33,812 nt of DNA from an uncultured Pelagibacteraceae bacterium (GCA_902594825.1 CACJNO010000007.1:1-33812), one strand, 5' to 3'. Shown: positions 7,096 to 16,140, counted from the stretch's first letter. The notes: generated by a model from the sequence alone, not told the origin. Numbers and translations are program-made.

Positions 7096-7935
7096 ATGAA
7101 TTCAAAGTATAAGGTTATCAAATTTAGAAAAAATAAATTTGAGAATGTTGATGATTTTATTTCTATAGAAGAACCACTTGAAATTTCACTAAAATACAAA
7201 GATCAAAATAAGTGGGTGAAAAATAGTTTATCTATCACAATGAGAACTCCTGGTCATGATGAAGATTTGGTTAGAGGTTTTTTATTTAATGAACAAATTA
7301 TTCAGAATTTAAAAGATATTAAAACTATAGAAAGTTTTGGTGACAAAGTAGGTCAATACAATATTCAAAATAAAATTCTTGTTACCTTGAATAACTCAAA
7401 AAATGTAAATATTTCAAAAATTAAAAAAGATTTTTTGACAAATTCATCTTGTGGTGTATGTGGCAAATCCTCTCTTGATGCTCTCGATATTATAAAAAAA
7501 GAAAAAACTCCAAAAGCAAATCCAAAATTATCTAAAGAAGTATTAATTAATTCACCATCAGTTCTTAGAAAAAATCAATCCGAATTTGCAAAAACTGGTG
7601 GTATTCATGCAAGTGGATTATTCTCATCAAATGGTAATCTAATCTCTTTAAGGGAAGACGTTGGTAGGCATAATGCGTTAGACAAATTGATTGGTGATTC
7701 TTTGATTAATAACTATCTCCAACCAAATGATCAATTTATAACATGTTCTGGACGACTAAATTTTGAATTAGTTCAAAAAGTTTTAATGACTAATATTGGC
7801 TTAATGATTGGCGTAGGTGCGCCAACTAGCCTAGCAATTGATCTAGCGAATAAATTTGACATGACCTTGGTAGGTTTCGTAAAAGAGGACAGTTTTAATA
7901 TTTATACAAATAACCAAAAAGTTATTGTTAGTTAA
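7096..7935 (+). CDS. fdhD: Formate dehydrogenase sulfurtransferase FdhD
   Basis: A 279-aa FdhD homologue. In the family, FdhD passes sulfur from a cysteine desulfurase to the molybdenum cofactor, giving the sulfido ligand without which formate dehydrogenase is inactive. The key motif SSCGVCGKSSLDAL holds the conserved CxxC pair. Other family features are TPGHDEDLVRGFLFNE near the N-terminus, GGIHASGLF, REDVGRHNALDKLIG and VGAPTSLAIDLA. It starts 4 bases after the HPP gene and precedes the formate dehydrogenase subunit genes by 15 bp, in the same operon. The length and all core motifs are normal. Confidence 0.95.
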   Translation: MNSKYKVIKFRKNKFENVDDFISIEEPLEISLKYKDQNKWVKNSLSITMRTPGHDEDLVRGFLFNEQIIQNLKDIKTIESFGDKVGQYNIQNKILVTLNNSKNVNISKIKKDFLTNSSCGVCGKSSLDALDIIKKEKTPKANPKLSKEVLINSPSVLRKNQSEFAKTGGIHASGLFSSNGNLISLREDVGRHNALDKLIGDSLINNYLQPNDQFITCSGRLNFELVQKVLMTNIGLMIGVGAPTSLAIDLANKFDMTLVGFVKEDSFNIYTNNQKVIVS

Positions 7936-7950
7936 AAAAGGGATTTTGCG

Positions 7951-9606
7951 GTGTCAAAAAATATAAGTAATTTATCTGGAAGAATAGGTTTAAAGGACAA
8001 TTTATTTAAAAAAATGTCTGAAAATGTTCTTAATGACTCCCCAAAAGATATTAAAGAAATAGCAAAAGAATATAACTTGGGTGTTTCAACAATCCATGGA
8101 GCTGAAAGTTTTTATGAATTTCTAAGACCATCACACAGAGAAAAAAAAGCTTTTGTTTGTAATGGAAGTGCTTGTATGTGTGCTGGCACTCAAGAAAAGC
8201 TAAAAGATAAACTAAAAGAAAAATTAGGTGATGATAAAGTTGGTGAAATGTTCTGTCTAGGACATTGTTATGAAAATCACGCTTTTCACTATAATGGAGA
8301 AAATTATGCTGGAAAAGATATTGAAAAGATTGATCAAATTTTAAAAGGTGAAAATATTAAACAAGAAAAATTTTTTTCAAAAAGTTATGCAACAACGAGT
8401 TTCTTAATGGATGATAAGCTTTCTTCAACAGAACAATTCAAAAATCATTTAAACAAATTTCTAAAAATAGATAAAAAAGAAATCGTAAAATCACTTCTTG
8501 ACTCTAATTTAACTGGAAGAGGCGGTGCAGGTTTTCCTACTGGAATGAAGTGGGATTTTTGTAGTAAGGCTAAAGGAGACAAAAAATATGTTATCTGCAA
8601 TGCAGATGAGGGCGACTCTGGTGCTTTTTCTGATAGATATTTATTAGAAGACCAACCACTAAAGGTTATTTTCGGAATGTTAATATGTGGCCTTGTTATA
8701 GGAAGTGATGAAGGAGTTTTATACATTAGAGGAGAATATCCAAAATCTATTGAAGCTTTAAATGGAAGCATTAATGAGCTTAAAAAGTTAGGACTCTTAG
8801 GTGAAAATATTTTAGGAACAGATTTTTCTTTTGATTTAGGTATTTGTATCGGACAAGGTGCATATATATGTGGAGAAGAAACAGCATTAATTGCATCAAT
8901 CGAAGGAAGAAGAGCAGAGGTAGATGTAAGACCACCCTTCCCTGTTACAGAGGGATTGTATAAAAAACCAACAGTTGTAAACAATGTAGAAACACTAGCA
9001 GCTGCTACTGGAATTTTAATTAATGGTTCAGATAAGTTTTCTTCAATTGGAAACAGAAAATCAGCAGGTACTAAATTAGTTTGTTTAGATAGTTTTTTTA
9101 ATAATCCTGGTGTTTATGAGATCGATATGGGTACTCCAATGAAAAAAATATTTAATGAAATTGGTGGTGGATATAAGGAAGAAATCAAAGCTTTTCAAAT
9201 TGGTGGACCTTTAGGAGGTGTCGTGCCTTTAGCTGAAATTGAAAATTTAAATTTAGACTTTCAAGAGTTTACAAAAAAAGGGTTCATGTTAGGTCATGCG
9301 AGTGTCGTGAGTATTCCAAAAGATTTCCCAATGACTGAATATATTCATCACTTATTTGAATTCTCAGCAGAAGAATCATGTGGCAAATGTTTTCCTGGAA
9401 GACTTGGATCATATAGAGGTAAGGAAATGTTCGATCAAGCAAAGAAAAAGACAGCTAAAATTCCACTAAAATTATTAAATGAATTGCTAGTAACTATGCA
9501 AAAAGGCTGTTTATGTGCTCTTTGTGGTGCTATACCAACTCCTATTATGAACATCTTAAAGTATTTTGGTGATGAAATGAAAAGTGATATGGTAAAAGAT
9601 AATTAA
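7951..9606 (+). CDS. fdsB: Formate dehydrogenase diaphorase subunit (fused FdsG-FdsB / NuoE-NuoF type)
   Basis: A 551-aa fusion of a NuoE/FdsG-like thioredoxin domain and a NuoF/FdsB-like domain, passing electrons from formate oxidation to NAD+. The first domain has the [2Fe-2S] cysteines Cys70, Cys75, Cys102 and Cys106 (C-x4-C, C-x3-C). The second has the FMN loop GRGGAGFPTGMKW (189-201), NADEGDSGAF, GAYICGEETALIASIEGRR and VNNVETLA. The C-terminal [4Fe-4S] site reads SCGKCFPGR: Cys477 and Cys480 are present, but the usual third cysteine is Gly483. The last-ligand region GCLCALCG has three cysteines (520, 522, 525) instead of one. The start is GTG at 7951, chosen for the AAGGGA Shine-Dalgarno 7 bases upstream. 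Its TAA shares a base with the ATG of the catalytic subunit. Confidence 0.93.
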   Translation: MSKNISNLSGRIGLKDNLFKKMSENVLNDSPKDIKEIAKEYNLGVSTIHGAESFYEFLRPSHREKKAFVCNGSACMCAGTQEKLKDKLKEKLGDDKVGEMFCLGHCYENHAFHYNGENYAGKDIEKIDQILKGENIKQEKFFSKSYATTSFLMDDKLSSTEQFKNHLNKFLKIDKKEIVKSLLDSNLTGRGGAGFPTGMKWDFCSKAKGDKKYVICNADEGDSGAFSDRYLLEDQPLKVIFGMLICGLVIGSDEGVLYIRGEYPKSIEALNGSINELKKLGLLGENILGTDFSFDLGICIGQGAYICGEETALIASIEGRRAEVDVRPPFPVTEGLYKKPTVVNNVETLAAATGILINGSDKFSSIGNRKSAGTKLVCLDSFFNNPGVYEIDMGTPMKKIFNEIGGGYKEEIKAFQIGGPLGGVVPLAEIENLNLDFQEFTKKGFMLGHASVVSIPKDFPMTEYIHHLFEFSAEESCGKCFPGRLGSYRGKEMFDQAKKKTAKIPLKLLNELLVTMQKGCLCALCGAIPTPIMNILKYFGDEMKSDMVKDN

Positions 9607-12374
9607 TGAGTTCAGAAAAAAGAAAAATTGCTTATATAGATGGCAAACCATACGAAATTGGGGCCAATCACACATCTATTTTAAAATTTGTTAAAAGTTA
9701 TGTAGGAGAAAAAAAAGTTCCAACACTTTGTGATGATCCGAATCTTGCTCCATATGGTGCGTGTAGAGTTTGCTCTGTTGAAGTAGCATTAGAAAAAGAT
9801 GGTCCCACAAAAGTAGTTGCTTCATGTCATACTCCAGTCGCTGAAAACCAACATATTTTTACGTCAAATGAAAATCTCCAAAGTTTAAGAAAAAATATTG
9901 TTGAATTAGTGTTAACTGATCATCCTATGGAATGTAATACTTGCGAAGTAAACAATAACTGTGAACTTCAAACTGTTGCTAATGATTTAGGCATTTCTGA
10001 TCATAGATATAACAGTCCTAAACAACACAAAGGAATTCCAAGGGACACTTCTCATGATTATATGAGAATGAATTTAGACAACTGCATAAATTGTGGAAGA
10101 TGTGTAAGAGCCTGTGACGAAATTCAAGGATCATTTGTACTTACAATGTCAGGTAGAGGTTTTGAGTCTAGAATTACAACAGATAATGACATGATGTTTG
10201 GTGACTCATCGTGTGTATCATGTGGTGCTTGTGCACATACATGTCCTACTGATGCTATTTCTGACGTTTTCCAATCTAAATCAGCAGCTGTAGATAAAAA
10301 AGTAAGAACTACATGTTCGTATTGTGGTGTTGGATGTAATTTAGAAGCATCAATCAAAAATGAAAAAGTTGTTGCGATAGATACCCCAAAACAAACTGAA
10401 GTGAACGCTGGACACACTTGTATTAAAGGAAGGTATGCTTTTGGTTTTTATGATCATCCAGATAGATTAAAAACTCCATTAATAAAAAGAAATGGTAAAT
10501 TTGAAGAAGCATCTTGGAACGAAGCTTATGATTTTATTAAAAAAGAAATGCAAAGAATTATTAAAGATCACGGTCCAGATGCATTTGCTGGAATATCATC
10601 AGCTAGATGTACAAATGAAGAAAATTATGTTTTTCAAAAAATGATAAGAGCGGCTGTGGGAACAAATAGTGTAGATTGTTGTGCAAGAATTTGCCACTCG
10701 CCTACTGCCTGGGGAATGCAGCAAACTTTCGGGACTGGTGCTGCAACTAATTCTACTGAAGATATTTATCACGCAGATTTATTTTTGGTTATTGGAGCGA
10801 ATCCAACCAATGCACACCCAGTAACAGGAGCAAAAATAAAACAACAAGTTATGAAAGGTAAAAAACTTATTGTTTTAGATCCAATTACAACTGAATTAGC
10901 AAAATTAGCTGACTATCACATTAAATTAAGACCTGGAACAAATGTTGCAGTGCTCAATATGATGTTACACTTTATAATTAAATCAAAATTATATAATGCT
11001 GATTTTGTAAGAGATAGAACAGAAGGCTTTGATAATTTCTTAAAAGAAATTGAAAGACAAGATGTTGATCATTTAGCAAAAGTTGCAGGTGTTGATAAAC
11101 AATTAGTAAAGGAAGCTGCTATTGCTTATGCAACTGCTAAAAATTCAATGGAGTTCCATGGTCTAGGAGTAACAGAACATGAACAAGGTTCTAAAACTGT
11201 AATGTTAATTGCTGACCTCGCAATGATTACAGGAAATATTGGAAGAAAAGGAGTTGGGGTAAATCCTTTAAGGGGTCAAAACAATGTTCAAGGTGCTGCT
11301 GATATGGGTTGCCAGCCACATCAAGGTGCTGGTTATTTTGAAGTGTCAGATAAAAAAAATCAAAAATTTTATTCTGAAAAATATGGTGTTACTCATCCAA
11401 CTAAAGCAGGATTAAAAATTCCACAAATGTTTGATGCAGCAATCAATAAAGATATTAAAGGAATTTGGATAATTGGTGAGGACATTGTTCAAACCGATCC
11501 TAATAGTGCTCATGTTGTGGATGCAATGAATTCGTTAGAATTATTAGTGGTACAAGAAATTTTTATGAGTGAAACTGCAAAACTAGCAACTGTTGTTTTA
11601 CCAGGTACTACATTCTTAGAAAAAGATGGAACTTTTACCAACACTGAAAGAAGAGTACAAAGAGTTAACAGAGCAGTTCCTCCATTACCAGGAACAAAAC
11701 CTGATGGAGTAATTGTAACTGATATGATGCAAAAACTTGGATTTAATCAACCAGATTATGATGCTGATCAAGTGCTCGCAGAAATTGCTGACATAGTTCC
11801 TTTTTTCAAAGGTATAACGAGAGAAAGATTAGGAAAATTTGGATTACAATGGCCTGTAAAAGAAGATGGAACAGATACCCAAATTTTACACACAGAGGAA
11901 TTTAAATTAGGGAAAGGTCGTCTAAAGAGCTTTGATTGGAAGGAGTCGACTGAAATAAAAAATAACCAGAAAGATTATCCGCTTATACTAACAACTAGCC
12001 GTGTTTTACAACATTATAATGCTGCAACAATGACTAGAAGAACTAATAACATTAATATAGTTGATGAAGATGTGCTGTTAGTTCACCCTAAAGATGCAGC
12101 TGATAGAGACTTGAATACTGGGGATATTGGAAGATTATATTCAGGTAGAGGTGAAGTTGCTCTAAAAGTAGAAGTTACAGATAAAGTGAAAGAAGGTATT
12201 GTTTTCACAACTTTCCATTTCCCAGAACACATGGTGAATATGGTAACTGGACATGGAAAAGATGAAGAAACAATGTGTGCAGAATATAAAGTTTCATCAG
12301 TTCAAGTACAAAAAATTTCAAATCAATTTAAAACTGAAGTAAAACCTAAAGAACATCAAGCAGAAGTAAGTTAA
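9606..12374 (+). CDS. fdsA: NAD-linked formate dehydrogenase, molybdenum catalytic subunit
   Basis: A 922-aa catalytic subunit (formate to CO2) of the cytoplasmic FdsA type. The N-terminal NuoG-like part carries a [2Fe-2S] site (Cys42, 53, 56, 74), a His-Cys [4Fe-4S] site (His106, Cys110, 113, 119) and two ferredoxin [4Fe-4S] motifs (Cys160, 163, 166, 170 and Cys203, 206, 209, 213). The molybdopterin domain begins with TTCSYCGVGC (Cys237, 240, 244, plus Cys272). The molybdenum ligand is Cys363 in ARICHSPTAWG, encoded by TGC, so it is not a selenoprotein. A C-terminal MGD-binding domain follows (LTTSRVLQHYNAATMTRR, VHPKDAADR). It overlaps the diaphorase gene by one base. The separate small FdsD and FdsC genes found in other bacteria are not seen here; fdhD (FdsC-related) is present. 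Confidence 0.95.
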   Translation: MSSEKRKIAYIDGKPYEIGANHTSILKFVKSYVGEKKVPTLCDDPNLAPYGACRVCSVEVALEKDGPTKVVASCHTPVAENQHIFTSNENLQSLRKNIVELVLTDHPMECNTCEVNNNCELQTVANDLGISDHRYNSPKQHKGIPRDTSHDYMRMNLDNCINCGRCVRACDEIQGSFVLTMSGRGFESRITTDNDMMFGDSSCVSCGACAHTCPTDAISDVFQSKSAAVDKKVRTTCSYCGVGCNLEASIKNEKVVAIDTPKQTEVNAGHTCIKGRYAFGFYDHPDRLKTPLIKRNGKFEEASWNEAYDFIKKEMQRIIKDHGPDAFAGISSARCTNEENYVFQKMIRAAVGTNSVDCCARICHSPTAWGMQQTFGTGAATNSTEDIYHADLFLVIGANPTNAHPVTGAKIKQQVMKGKKLIVLDPITTELAKLADYHIKLRPGTNVAVLNMMLHFIIKSKLYNADFVRDRTEGFDNFLKEIERQDVDHLAKVAGVDKQLVKEAAIAYATAKNSMEFHGLGVTEHEQGSKTVMLIADLAMITGNIGRKGVGVNPLRGQNNVQGAADMGCQPHQGAGYFEVSDKKNQKFYSEKYGVTHPTKAGLKIPQMFDAAINKDIKGIWIIGEDIVQTDPNSAHVVDAMNSLELLVVQEIFMSETAKLATVVLPGTTFLEKDGTFTNTERRVQRVNRAVPPLPGTKPDGVIVTDMMQKLGFNQPDYDADQVLAEIADIVPFFKGITRERLGKFGLQWPVKEDGTDTQILHTEEFKLGKGRLKSFDWKESTEIKNNQKDYPLILTTSRVLQHYNAATMTRRTNNINIVDEDVLLVHPKDAADRDLNTGDIGRLYSGRGEVALKVEVTDKVKEGIVFTTFHFPEHMVNMVTGHGKDEETMCAEYKVSSVQVQKISNQFKTEVKPKEHQAEVS

Positions 12375-12379
12375 ATCTA

Positions 12380-13828
12380 ATGACCATAGGATGGTGCTTT
12401 GACAATACTTATTCTAGGTTACCCGAAGCATTTAAAGAAAATATTAATCCTGTTCCTGTAAAAAAGCCCGAATTAATTATATTGAATAAAGATCTTGCGC
12501 AAAGATTAAATTTAAATTTTTCAGGCCTAAACAATAAAGAAATATCAGAATTATTTTCTGGGAACTCACTTCCACCCGAAAGTAATAGTATTGCTCAAGC
12601 CTATGCAGGACATCAGTTTGGACATTTTACAATGTTGGGTGATGGTAGAGCTGTTCTGATTGGAGAACATTTATCAAAAAAAAGAGATAGATATGACATT
12701 CAGTTTAAAGGGTCTGGAAAAACTGCATTTTCAAGAAATGGTGATGGCAGAGCTGCATTAGGACCAATGTTAAGAGAATACATAATTAGTGAGGCAATGT
12801 ATAGTTTGGGTATCCCTACTACGAGAAGTTTAGCAGTTGTAAAAACTGGCGAAGAAGTAGTTAGAGAAACTCCTTTAAAAGGAGCAATCCTCACAAGAGT
12901 TGCTTTGAGCCATATCAGAGTTGGTACATTTCAATATATTGCTGCTAGGCAAAAAAAAGATGAATTAGAAATTTTATTAAATTATGTTATCGAGAGACAC
13001 TATCCAAATATCAAAAAATCAAAAAACAAATCTATAGATCTTCTTGAAACTGTTATGGAAAAACAAATTGATCTTGTAATTAACTGGATGAGGGTTGGTT
13101 TTATTCATGGAGTTATGAATACAGATAATATGAGTTTATCAGGTGAGACTATTGATTATGGTCCATGTGCATTTATGGATATTTACGATCCAAAAACTGT
13201 ATTTAGCTCAATTGATCAAATGGGAAGATATGCGTATTGTAATCAACCTGTTATCGCTAAATGGAACTTATCAAGATTTGCAGAATGTTTAGTACCATTA
13301 ATTGATAAAGATCAAGATAAAGCAATCAAGTTAGCCACTGAATTAATCAACTCATTTGAAAAGAGATATGAAGAAAAATGGCTGAATATGATGAGAGATA
13401 AGCTTGGTTTATTTGGTATCGAACAAAAAGATAAATTTTTAATTTTAGATTTACTAACTTGGATGCATCAAAAAAAAGTAGATTATACAAACACTTTTTG
13501 TCATTTAATGAATTTTGATATACAAAAAAATGAAAACTTTAATGATAATGATTTTAAAAATTGGAAAAAAAGATGGCAAGAAAGATTAAAAACCAATAAT
13601 AATACGACTGAAAAATGTATTGAATTGATGAGAAGAGTTAATCCACTTGTAATACCTAGAAATCATAAGGTCGAAGAAGTTTTAAATGAAGCAAATAAAG
13701 ATAATCTTGAACCAATCAATCAACTATTACAAATATTAAAAAACCCTTACATTTATCAAAAAAATATTAACGAATATCAAGTACCGCCTGTTTCAAACAA
13801 AAAATATCAAACTTTTTGTGGAACTTAA
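12380..13828 (+). CDS. selO: Protein adenylyltransferase SelO (YdiU)
   Basis: A 482-aa SelO homologue, a pseudokinase-fold enzyme that transfers AMP from ATP to protein hydroxyls. Motifs include YAGHQFGHFTMLGDGRAVLIGEH, FKGSGKTAFSRNGDGRAALGPMLREYI, SEAMYSLGIPTTRSLAVV, FIHGVMNTDNMSLSGETIDYGPCAFMD and a C-terminal TFCGT. The last motif holds Cys480, three residues from the end, where some organisms have selenocysteine and where an intramolecular disulfide is thought to regulate activity. The start at 12380 lies 5 bases after fdsA, so it is probably the last gene of the formate dehydrogenase operon. In other bacteria SelO modifies proteins of redox homeostasis. No direct link to formate dehydrogenase is known to me. 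Confidence 0.95.
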   Translation: MTIGWCFDNTYSRLPEAFKENINPVPVKKPELIILNKDLAQRLNLNFSGLNNKEISELFSGNSLPPESNSIAQAYAGHQFGHFTMLGDGRAVLIGEHLSKKRDRYDIQFKGSGKTAFSRNGDGRAALGPMLREYIISEAMYSLGIPTTRSLAVVKTGEEVVRETPLKGAILTRVALSHIRVGTFQYIAARQKKDELEILLNYVIERHYPNIKKSKNKSIDLLETVMEKQIDLVINWMRVGFIHGVMNTDNMSLSGETIDYGPCAFMDIYDPKTVFSSIDQMGRYAYCNQPVIAKWNLSRFAECLVPLIDKDQDKAIKLATELINSFEKRYEEKWLNMMRDKLGLFGIEQKDKFLILDLLTWMHQKKVDYTNTFCHLMNFDIQKNENFNDNDFKNWKKRWQERLKTNNNTTEKCIELMRRVNPLVIPRNHKVEEVLNEANKDNLEPINQLLQILKNPYIYQKNINEYQVPPVSNKKYQTFCGT

Positions 13829-13848
13829 AAATTTTAAATTCTTATACG

Positions 13849-14544
13849 CTAAATATTTTTCCAGTCTTTGAATGGACTTACTAAATGTTCTAAATTTTCG
13901 GAATTTTTGGATACTATGAAAATGTCGGCAGAAATTGATATTCTATCATTGTTTTTTATATTTGGTTGAGTTTGATGAGCTGTTTTTGAGGGAAAAATTA
14001 CAATTTCATCCTCTTTAGCGTCAAACACTATAGCTGCAGTGTTTGAAATATTTCTCTTTTTTATGACTTGTTTTTTATTAGTGGAAGGTGACAAAAATAG
14101 TCCAGGTAAAAATTCGTTATGTTTTGTCTCATCAATAAAAAGTAAATTTGCATCAGTATCTGATTTTTTTAAATAATATGCAAAAGATAAATGTGATTGT
14201 AGATGTTTATGAAGAGCTATATTTTCTTTTTCTTTAGAAATTGTCGCCCAGGATCTTTGAATAAAAATTTCTAATTGATTATGATCTACTTGAAGTGCTT
14301 CCAAATATTCAATAATTTTTTTTTTTACTTCAATAAAAAAATCATCAAAAATTTGGTTATTATGAATGAATTCAAAACCTTGGGTATCTCCCGTCCAAGC
14401 ACTTGATTGATTTTTATATTCAATGTTTTTACTTTTCTTTTCCATAACTAAAATCTCTTCAATCATTTTCTTTTTCTTCTCGTCTGAAAGTTCAATTTTT
14501 GATTTTAAAACTGATAAAGGAAAAAAATTAAATATTTGACCCAT
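13849..14544 (-). CDS. Putative 2OG-Fe(II) oxygenase
   Basis: A 231-aa protein resembling the 2OG-Fe(II) oxygenase family that includes many phage and marine bacterial proteins (the Pfam 2OG-FeII_Oxy_5 type). The pattern is SWATISKEKENIALHKHLQSHLSFAYYLK, where His112/His114 fall where the family has an H-x-H metal-binding region, then IVIFPSKTAHQTQPN with distal His190, and RISIS with Arg201, the likely 2-oxoglutarate anchor. The substrate is unknown; family members are presumed hydroxylases. The first 50 residues are lysine-rich and without clear homology. Its ATG overlaps the stop of the FAD oxidoreductase by one base, so both belong to one operon with tspO. It is convergent with selO, with 20 AT-rich bases between the stops. 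Confidence 0.72.
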   Translation of the reverse strand: MGQIFNFFPLSVLKSKIELSDEKKKKMIEEILVMEKKSKNIEYKNQSSAWTGDTQGFEFIHNNQIFDDFFIEVKKKIIEYLEALQVDHNQLEIFIQRSWATISKEKENIALHKHLQSHLSFAYYLKKSDTDANLLFIDETKHNEFLPGLFLSPSTNKKQVIKKRNISNTAAIVFDAKEDEIVIFPSKTAHQTQPNIKNNDRISISADIFIVSKNSENLEHLVSPFKDWKNI

Positions 14545-15647
14545 TATAAAACATAAGGTTCAGGCCTAGCTTTTTTGCCCAGAACTCTTTCAACAGCCAT
14601 ATTAGAAATATCAATTGATTGATATGCACCTGTTGTGATTAACTCTGTAAGCGCTCTACCTATTCCAGGCGCTTGCATTAAACCTCTTCCTGTAAAACCT
14701 GTTGCTAAATAAACATTGTCAAATTTAGGGTGTTTCCCCACTACTGCATTATTATCTAACCTATTGCAATCATAGTATCCTGCCCATCCACCAGTTAACT
14801 TAAGTTCCTCCATCGCAGGTATTCTATTCGCTAGTGCAGGCCACACTAATTCCTCAAAATCGTCCCAAGCTGGCTCAAGATCTTTTGCATCAAATACTGA
14901 TTTAGGTGATCCCGCTAAATATTCTTTACCTTCTGGTCGCCAGTAAACTCCTGTTGTTAAATCTCCAGTTAGAGGCATTTCCGGAATGTGTTTTGGACAT
15001 TTCACTCTGAAGACCGTATGTTTTTGTGGCTCAACAGGTATATCCTCTAAAAGCTCTTTAGTCCAACAACCTGCAGCAGAAATAATTGTTTTTGCTTTTA
15101 TCTCCGAAAGAGATTTGACTTCACCTTTTGTAAACTCTGCACCTAATTCTGTAGCTTTACTTTTTAAAGCACTGTGAAACATGAAAGGATCAATCCAGCC
15201 TTCGCTTTGATTATCTGTGAATGTTGCAGTTTCTATTCCTTCGTTATTTATGTATGGAAAAAAATTTTTCAATTCAGATCCTTTAATATTTTTTGTTCCA
15301 GCTTCACATGCTTTATGATTTTCTAATGCTTTATATTGTTCATCAGCATGTTCTGGACCAAACATAAGTAAGTAGCCATTTGTGACCATGCTAGCAGTGG
15401 GTTTGGGATTTTTTTCTGTTTTAAGTAATTCAGGAATTTGAAAAATAAATTCTCTTGCAAATTTACCAAGTAAAATATTTTCCTTTTGAAAAAATTGTCT
15501 CCTAAAACCACCTAATGAAAGTGGAAAAGATGCAGTTTTATAAGTTGGGTCTCTTTCTATTACTTTTACTTTTCTACCTTCTTTAGATAAAAAATAAGCT
15601 GTTGCAGCTCCAATTATTCCGCCACCAACTATTACAACATCATCCAT
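14544..15647 (-). CDS. FAD-dependent oxidoreductase, DAO family, FOXRED1-like
   Basis: A 367-aa flavoprotein with an N-terminal GxGxxG (Gly8, Gly10, Gly13 in VIVGGGIIGAATAYFL) and the DAO/sarcosine-oxidase fold. Three segments recall mitochondrial FOXRED1 specifically: LGGFRRQFFQKENILL, GGWAGYYDCNRLDNNAVVG, and LATGFTGRGLMQAPGIGRAL followed by QSIDIS. FOXRED1 is needed for respiratory complex I assembly in animals. Its bacterial relatives have no agreed function and are often labelled sarcosine or glycine oxidase-like. With creatinase elsewhere in the window producing sarcosine, oxidation of an N-methyl amine is the alternative. It is the middle gene of the tspO operon, starting one base after the tspO stop and overlapping the 2OG oxygenase gene by one base. 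Confidence 0.85.
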   Translation of the reverse strand: MDDVVIVGGGIIGAATAYFLSKEGRKVKVIERDPTYKTASFPLSLGGFRRQFFQKENILLGKFAREFIFQIPELLKTEKNPKPTASMVTNGYLLMFGPEHADEQYKALENHKACEAGTKNIKGSELKNFFPYINNEGIETATFTDNQSEGWIDPFMFHSALKSKATELGAEFTKGEVKSLSEIKAKTIISAAGCWTKELLEDIPVEPQKHTVFRVKCPKHIPEMPLTGDLTTGVYWRPEGKEYLAGSPKSVFDAKDLEPAWDDFEELVWPALANRIPAMEELKLTGGWAGYYDCNRLDNNAVVGKHPKFDNVYLATGFTGRGLMQAPGIGRALTELITTGAYQSIDISNMAVERVLGKKARPEPYVL

Positions 15648-15648
15648 A

Positions 15649-16116
15649 TTAATTTAAAATGTATAAGTTAAAATTTAGAAATAGTGCATAGCAACTCCAA
15701 AGTAAATAGGGAATCATTAAGTAAGAACTTACATAATTGACACGTTTAAATTTAATAATAAGAACAATTATCAAAATAATTAGAATCGTTAACACTATGA
15801 GAGCTAACAAAATTTGATGTAATCCAAAAAAAACAATACTCCAAGTTGTATTGAAAACTATATGAATAAAATAAATGTAAACTGTGTTCATCTCTCTATT
15901 TTTGCTATGCCAGTAAAACCAAATCGCTAATGTCATCATCAAATATAGAGTTGTCCAAACAGGAGCAAAAACCCAGTCAGGTGGATTAAAATTTGATTTT
16001 ATAAGTTGTGAATACCAAGGTTCTTTAAAACTTATTGTCGCCATTCCCCCGATAAATGATGCTGAATAAGTAATAATGAAGAACAGAAAAAATGATATAA
16101 ATTTATTTTTTAACAT
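15649..16116 (-). CDS. tspO: TspO/MBR family membrane protein
   Basis: A 155-aa five-helix membrane protein of the TspO (tryptophan-rich sensory protein / peripheral benzodiazepine receptor) family, which binds porphyrins and related ligands. Visible signatures are the post-helix-1 loop with WYSQLIKSNFNPPDWVFAPVWTTLY, including the conserved P-x-W-V-F-x-P-V-W, and FNTTWSIVFFGLHQ in helix 3. I prefer the ATG at 16116, because a perfect TATAAT on the - strand (16123-16128) lies six bases upstream and would give a leaderless transcript. An in-frame ATG at 16131 would add five residues and overlap that element. TspO regulates tetrapyrrole or stress responses in Rhodobacter. Here it heads an operon with a FOXRED1-like oxidoreductase and an oxygenase. 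Confidence 0.9.
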   Translation of the reverse strand: MLKNKFISFFLFFIITYSASFIGGMATISFKEPWYSQLIKSNFNPPDWVFAPVWTTLYLMMTLAIWFYWHSKNREMNTVYIYFIHIVFNTTWSIVFFGLHQILLALIVLTILIILIIVLIIKFKRVNYVSSYLMIPYLLWSCYALFLNFNLYILN

Positions 16117-16121
16117 ATTAG

Positions 16122-16128
16122 TATTATA
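16122..16128. promoter_or_regulatory. Overlapping divergent -10 elements (tspO / SDR)
   Basis: TATTAT on the + strand (16122-16127) and TATAAT on the - strand (16123-16128) overlap almost fully. The - strand element is followed by six bases and then the ATG at 16116, so tspO mRNA may be leaderless. The + strand element would give the SDR gene (16141) a leader of about 7 nt. -35 hexamers are not obvious. Confidence 0.45.
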
Positions 16129-16140
16129 CATCAGTATAAA

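Noticed and set aside
8445-8984. A 179-codon open frame on the - strand inside the formate dehydrogenase diaphorase gene
   Set aside because: It lies wholly within a strongly conserved NuoF-type coding sequence on the other strand; its translation is Ser/Pro/Lys-rich with no recognisable motif.
10680-10710. Selenocysteine at the formate dehydrogenase active site
   Set aside because: The codon at the molybdenum-ligand position (residue 363) is TGC for cysteine, not TGA, and no SECIS-like structure was sought or needed.
13829-13848. A terminator between selO and the oxygenase gene
   Set aside because: The 20-bp gap is A/T only with a short AAAATTTT palindrome; no stable stem or proper U-tract is visible.
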